DNA of 15,516 nucleotides from contig DASZSJ010000074.1 in the NCBI GenBank assembly GCA_035548675.1, positions 1 to 15,516 of the forward strand, written 5' to 3'. Positions within the stretch are counted from its first letter, which is position 1. Each line of letters begins with the position of its first letter. Source of the DNA: VRUE01 sp035548675. GTDB taxonomy: Bacteria > Actinomycetota > Thermoleophilia > Solirubrobacterales > 70-9. Made by a program: the position numbers and the translations under genes. The notes below the pieces were generated by a model, which was not told the origin of the DNA, ran no database searches, and saw only the letters and a list, made by a program, of their open reading frames with translations. Shown here one piece after another: positions 13,772 through 15,516 of this stretch.

Positions 13772-14569
13772 ATGAACGCCTGGCTCGAGGTCCCGCGCGG
13801 CTGGCTCGACTCCTTCGGCGAGATTGCCCGCTTCGGCTCGCGCGTCGCCGGCCTCGTCTACTCCGGCCGCGTCCTGCGCTTCTTCGGCGAGTCCCTGCGC
13901 CAGGCGGGCATCCTGATCCTCGGCTCGGCGCTGATCATCTGGGGCCTGGTCTTCATCCTCGGCCTGCAGTGCGGGATCGAGGGTGCCTACCTGCTGCGCG
14001 CCCAGGGTGCGCCCGCCTATGCCGGCGTCTTCTCGGCCTGGTGCGACCTGCGCGAGATCATGCCCTACGCCTTCGGCTACATGCTGGCGGCCAAGGTTGG
14101 CACCGGCATCGTCGCCGAGCTGGGGGCGATGCGGATCTCCGACGAGATCGACGCGCTCGAGGTGATGGGCGTGCCGCCGGTCACCTTCCTCTGCGCGACG
14201 CGCCTGCTCGCCGCCTGGATCGCCTTCCCGTTCATGTACCTCTGCGGGATCGGGATCATGTACTTCGCCAGTTACCTGGCCGTCGTCCAGCAGATCGGCG
14301 ACGTCTCCTCCGGTGGCTACCTGCTGATCTTCTGGATGTTCCAGAACCCGCCCGACCTGGTCTACAGCTTGATCAAGGGCATGTTCATGGCGACCGCCAT
14401 AGTCATGGTCGGTTGCTACTACGGCTACACGGCTTCGGGCGGCCCCGTCGGGGTGGGTACGGCGACCGCGAAGTCGATGGTCCTCAACATCGTCTTGGTT
14501 CACATCATCGGGATGCTGGGCACCCTGGTCTTCTGGGGAGCCAACCCGCGGGCGCCGATAGGAGGCTGA
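13772..14569 (+). CDS. MlaE/YrbE-family ABC permease B of an Mce lipid importer
   Basis: The 265-residue second permease follows the first after 64 bases, consistent with one operon. Helices lie at about 45-67, 97-115, 139-175, 192-205 and 238-257. The MlaE signature is AAKVGTGIVAELGAMRISDEIDALEVMGVPP (106-136), and the last loop has YYGYTASGGPVGVGTATAKSM, mirroring the YKGMTASGGAAGVG loop of its partner. Divergence from the first permease outside these motifs suggests a heterodimer. An ATG at 13772 starts just before the amphipathic helix; a GGAG lies about 13 bases upstream, a weak ribosome site. The stop overlaps the Shine-Dalgarno region of the ATPase gene. Confidence 0.95.
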   Translation: MNAWLEVPRGWLDSFGEIARFGSRVAGLVYSGRVLRFFGESLRQAGILILGSALIIWGLVFILGLQCGIEGAYLLRAQGAPAYAGVFSAWCDLREIMPYAFGYMLAAKVGTGIVAELGAMRISDEIDALEVMGVPPVTFLCATRLLAAWIAFPFMYLCGIGIMYFASYLAVVQQIGDVSSGGYLLIFWMFQNPPDLVYSLIKGMFMATAIVMVGCYYGYTASGGPVGVGTATAKSMVLNIVLVHIIGMLGTLVFWGANPRAPIGG

Positions 14570-14577
14570 GTACCCTT

Positions 14578-15477
14578 ATGTCAGTGGACGAGCAGAGCCA
14601 GAGCGGTCCTTACGTAAGCGACGACGGCGCGGTCATGGGCCGCGACTTCGTCATTCCGGGCGTCGACCCCGCCGAGTCCGATCCCTATCGCTTCCACACC
14701 GGCCGCAAGCGCGACCACGGTGGCGAGGACGCGATCGAGATCATCGACCTGGTCAAGCAGTTCGGTCGCGCCCGCATCCTCAACGGCCTCAACCTCGGTC
14801 TGCCCGAGGACCAGGTCTCGATGGTGCTTGGCCCTTCGGGGACCGGCAAGAGCGTGCTGATCAAGCACATCGTCGGCCTGCTCTACCCCGACTCCGGCGA
14901 CGTGCTCGTGCACGGCGAATCGATTCCGAACATGACCGACGACGAGCTCTTCGAGGTGCGCAAGAAGTTCGGCCTGCTCTTCCAGGACGGCGCCCTCTTC
15001 GGCTCGATGAACATCTACGACAACACCGCCTTCCCGCTGCGCCAGCACACCGACAAGAGCGAGGAGGAGATCGGCGAGATCGTCAACCGCCGGCTCAAGG
15101 AGGTCGGCCTCTCGGAGGCGATCTACAAGATGCCGAACGAGCTCTCCGGCGGCATGCGCAAGCGCGCCGGCTTCGCCCGGGCGCTGGTGCTCGAACCGGC
15201 GATCGTGATGTTCGACGAGCCCGATTCCGGGCTCGACCCGGTGCGCACGGCGCTGCTCTGCGAGCTGGTGCGCGAGGTGCATGAGGAGAACGGCGGCTGC
15301 TACCTGGTGATCAGCCACGACCTCAACACGGCGCGGCGGATCTCCGACTTCATCGCCGTCCTCTGGAACGGCAAGATCGTCGAGTCGGGGCCCAAGGAGG
15401 AACTGTTCGACTCGGAAAACCGGTTTGTGTCGCAGTTCCTCAATGCGGACGTGACGGGTCCGCTCTCGATGGATTGA
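14578..15477 (+). CDS. MlaF/MceG-type ABC transporter ATPase
   Basis: The 299-residue ATPase carries Walker A GPSGTGKS (85-92), the Q-loop LLFQDGALFGSM (Gln136), the signature LSGGMRKRAGFARAL (189-203), Walker B IVMFDEPDSGLDP (209-221) and the H-loop VISHD (His247). 'LFQ.GALF.SM' and 'LSGGM.KR.....AL' are typical of MlaF/Ttg2A/MceG ATPases, which power lipid transport by Mce systems. An N-terminal extension of about 50 residues, rich in Asp/Ser/Gly, precedes the nucleotide domain and is absent from E. coli MlaF. The frame is open upstream to 13969, but that part overlaps permease B in another frame; ATG 14578 follows AGGAGG (14560-14565) by 12 bases, slightly long, and GTG 14584 is an alternative. 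Mycobacterial MceG is encoded away from its permeases, whereas here the ATPase gene is directly linked. Confidence 0.95.
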   Translation: MSVDEQSQSGPYVSDDGAVMGRDFVIPGVDPAESDPYRFHTGRKRDHGGEDAIEIIDLVKQFGRARILNGLNLGLPEDQVSMVLGPSGTGKSVLIKHIVGLLYPDSGDVLVHGESIPNMTDDELFEVRKKFGLLFQDGALFGSMNIYDNTAFPLRQHTDKSEEEIGEIVNRRLKEVGLSEAIYKMPNELSGGMRKRAGFARALVLEPAIVMFDEPDSGLDPVRTALLCELVREVHEENGGCYLVISHDLNTARRISDFIAVLWNGKIVESGPKEELFDSENRFVSQFLNADVTGPLSMD

Positions 15478-15516
15478 ACCGGCTCGGCGCGCGGGTCCTG
15501 GCATGGGGTGGGGGGG
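15478..15516. other. Short tail after the ATPase gene, ending in a G-run
   Basis: Only 39 bases remain, with no complete feature. They are GC-rich and end in GGGGTGGGGGGG at the window edge. By analogy with other mce loci the next gene is likely an Mce/MlaD-domain protein, but none of it is visible. Confidence 0.4.

Noticed and set aside
12816..13773. Upstream extension of the lipoprotein frame through the opposite strand of permease A
   Set aside because: The added residues are an antisense image of the permease, and the true signal peptide begins near 12795.
1..15516. CRISPR array, tRNA, rRNA, integrase or transposase
   Set aside because: No regularly spaced repeats, no tRNA-like cloverleaf or rRNA segments and no transposase/integrase motifs were seen on either strand by reading.

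Overview
The window is high-GC DNA with codon usage strongly biased to G/C at third positions, which is why long mirror-image open frames run opposite most genes. Gene content points to an actinobacterium: an Mce-type lipid-import locus with two YrbE/MlaE permeases, an adrenodoxin-reductase-type FprA, a HemQ/chlorite-dismutase-family protein, a GabD2-like aldehyde dehydrogenase and lipoproteins with short lipoboxes. The style resembles class Thermoleophilia (Solirubrobacterales and relatives). That placement is inference, since no rRNA is present.

Layout. (1) 1-1283, minus: truncated gene for a secreted/membrane protein with an alkaline-phosphatase-superfamily-like ectodomain followed by membrane helices. 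(2) 1270-3949, plus: a tight cluster of a HemQ-like heme protein, a small PAS-like protein ending in a Cys/His metal-site-like tail (4-base overlap) and ferredoxin/adrenodoxin-type NADP+ reductase FprA. (3) 4093-5073, plus: a regulator with two tandem HxlR-like winged helices. (4) 5074-5621: 548 bases without a convincing gene. It holds an AT-rich patch, a good sigma70-like promoter facing the metH 3' end and a perfect 13-bp hairpin. (5) 12795-5622, minus: apparent transcription unit of lipoprotein, PQQ-type sugar dehydrogenase lipoprotein, aldehyde dehydrogenase and full-length cobalamin-dependent methionine synthase (metH). A perfect 28-bp-arm inverted repeat fills almost all of the gap between the aldehyde dehydrogenase and metH, ending 6 bases from the metH start codon. 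(6) 12901-15477, plus: MlaE/YrbE permease A, MlaE/YrbE permease B and an MlaF/MceG-type ATPase. This is the membrane engine of an Mce importer whose substrate-binding Mce proteins probably lie just beyond the right edge.

Most genes are recognisable housekeeping or transport genes. I do not see a complete, clearly new multi-gene system. The most notable non-genic structures are the 108-bp inverted-repeat element abutting metH, the possible structured or antisense transcript running into the metH 3' end, and a 16-bp TetR-operator-like palindrome ahead of the aldehyde dehydrogenase. The most notable poorly described proteins are the phosphatase-like membrane protein at the left edge and the PAS-like/Cys-His protein paired with the heme protein. 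There are no tRNA, rRNA, CRISPR or transposase genes.
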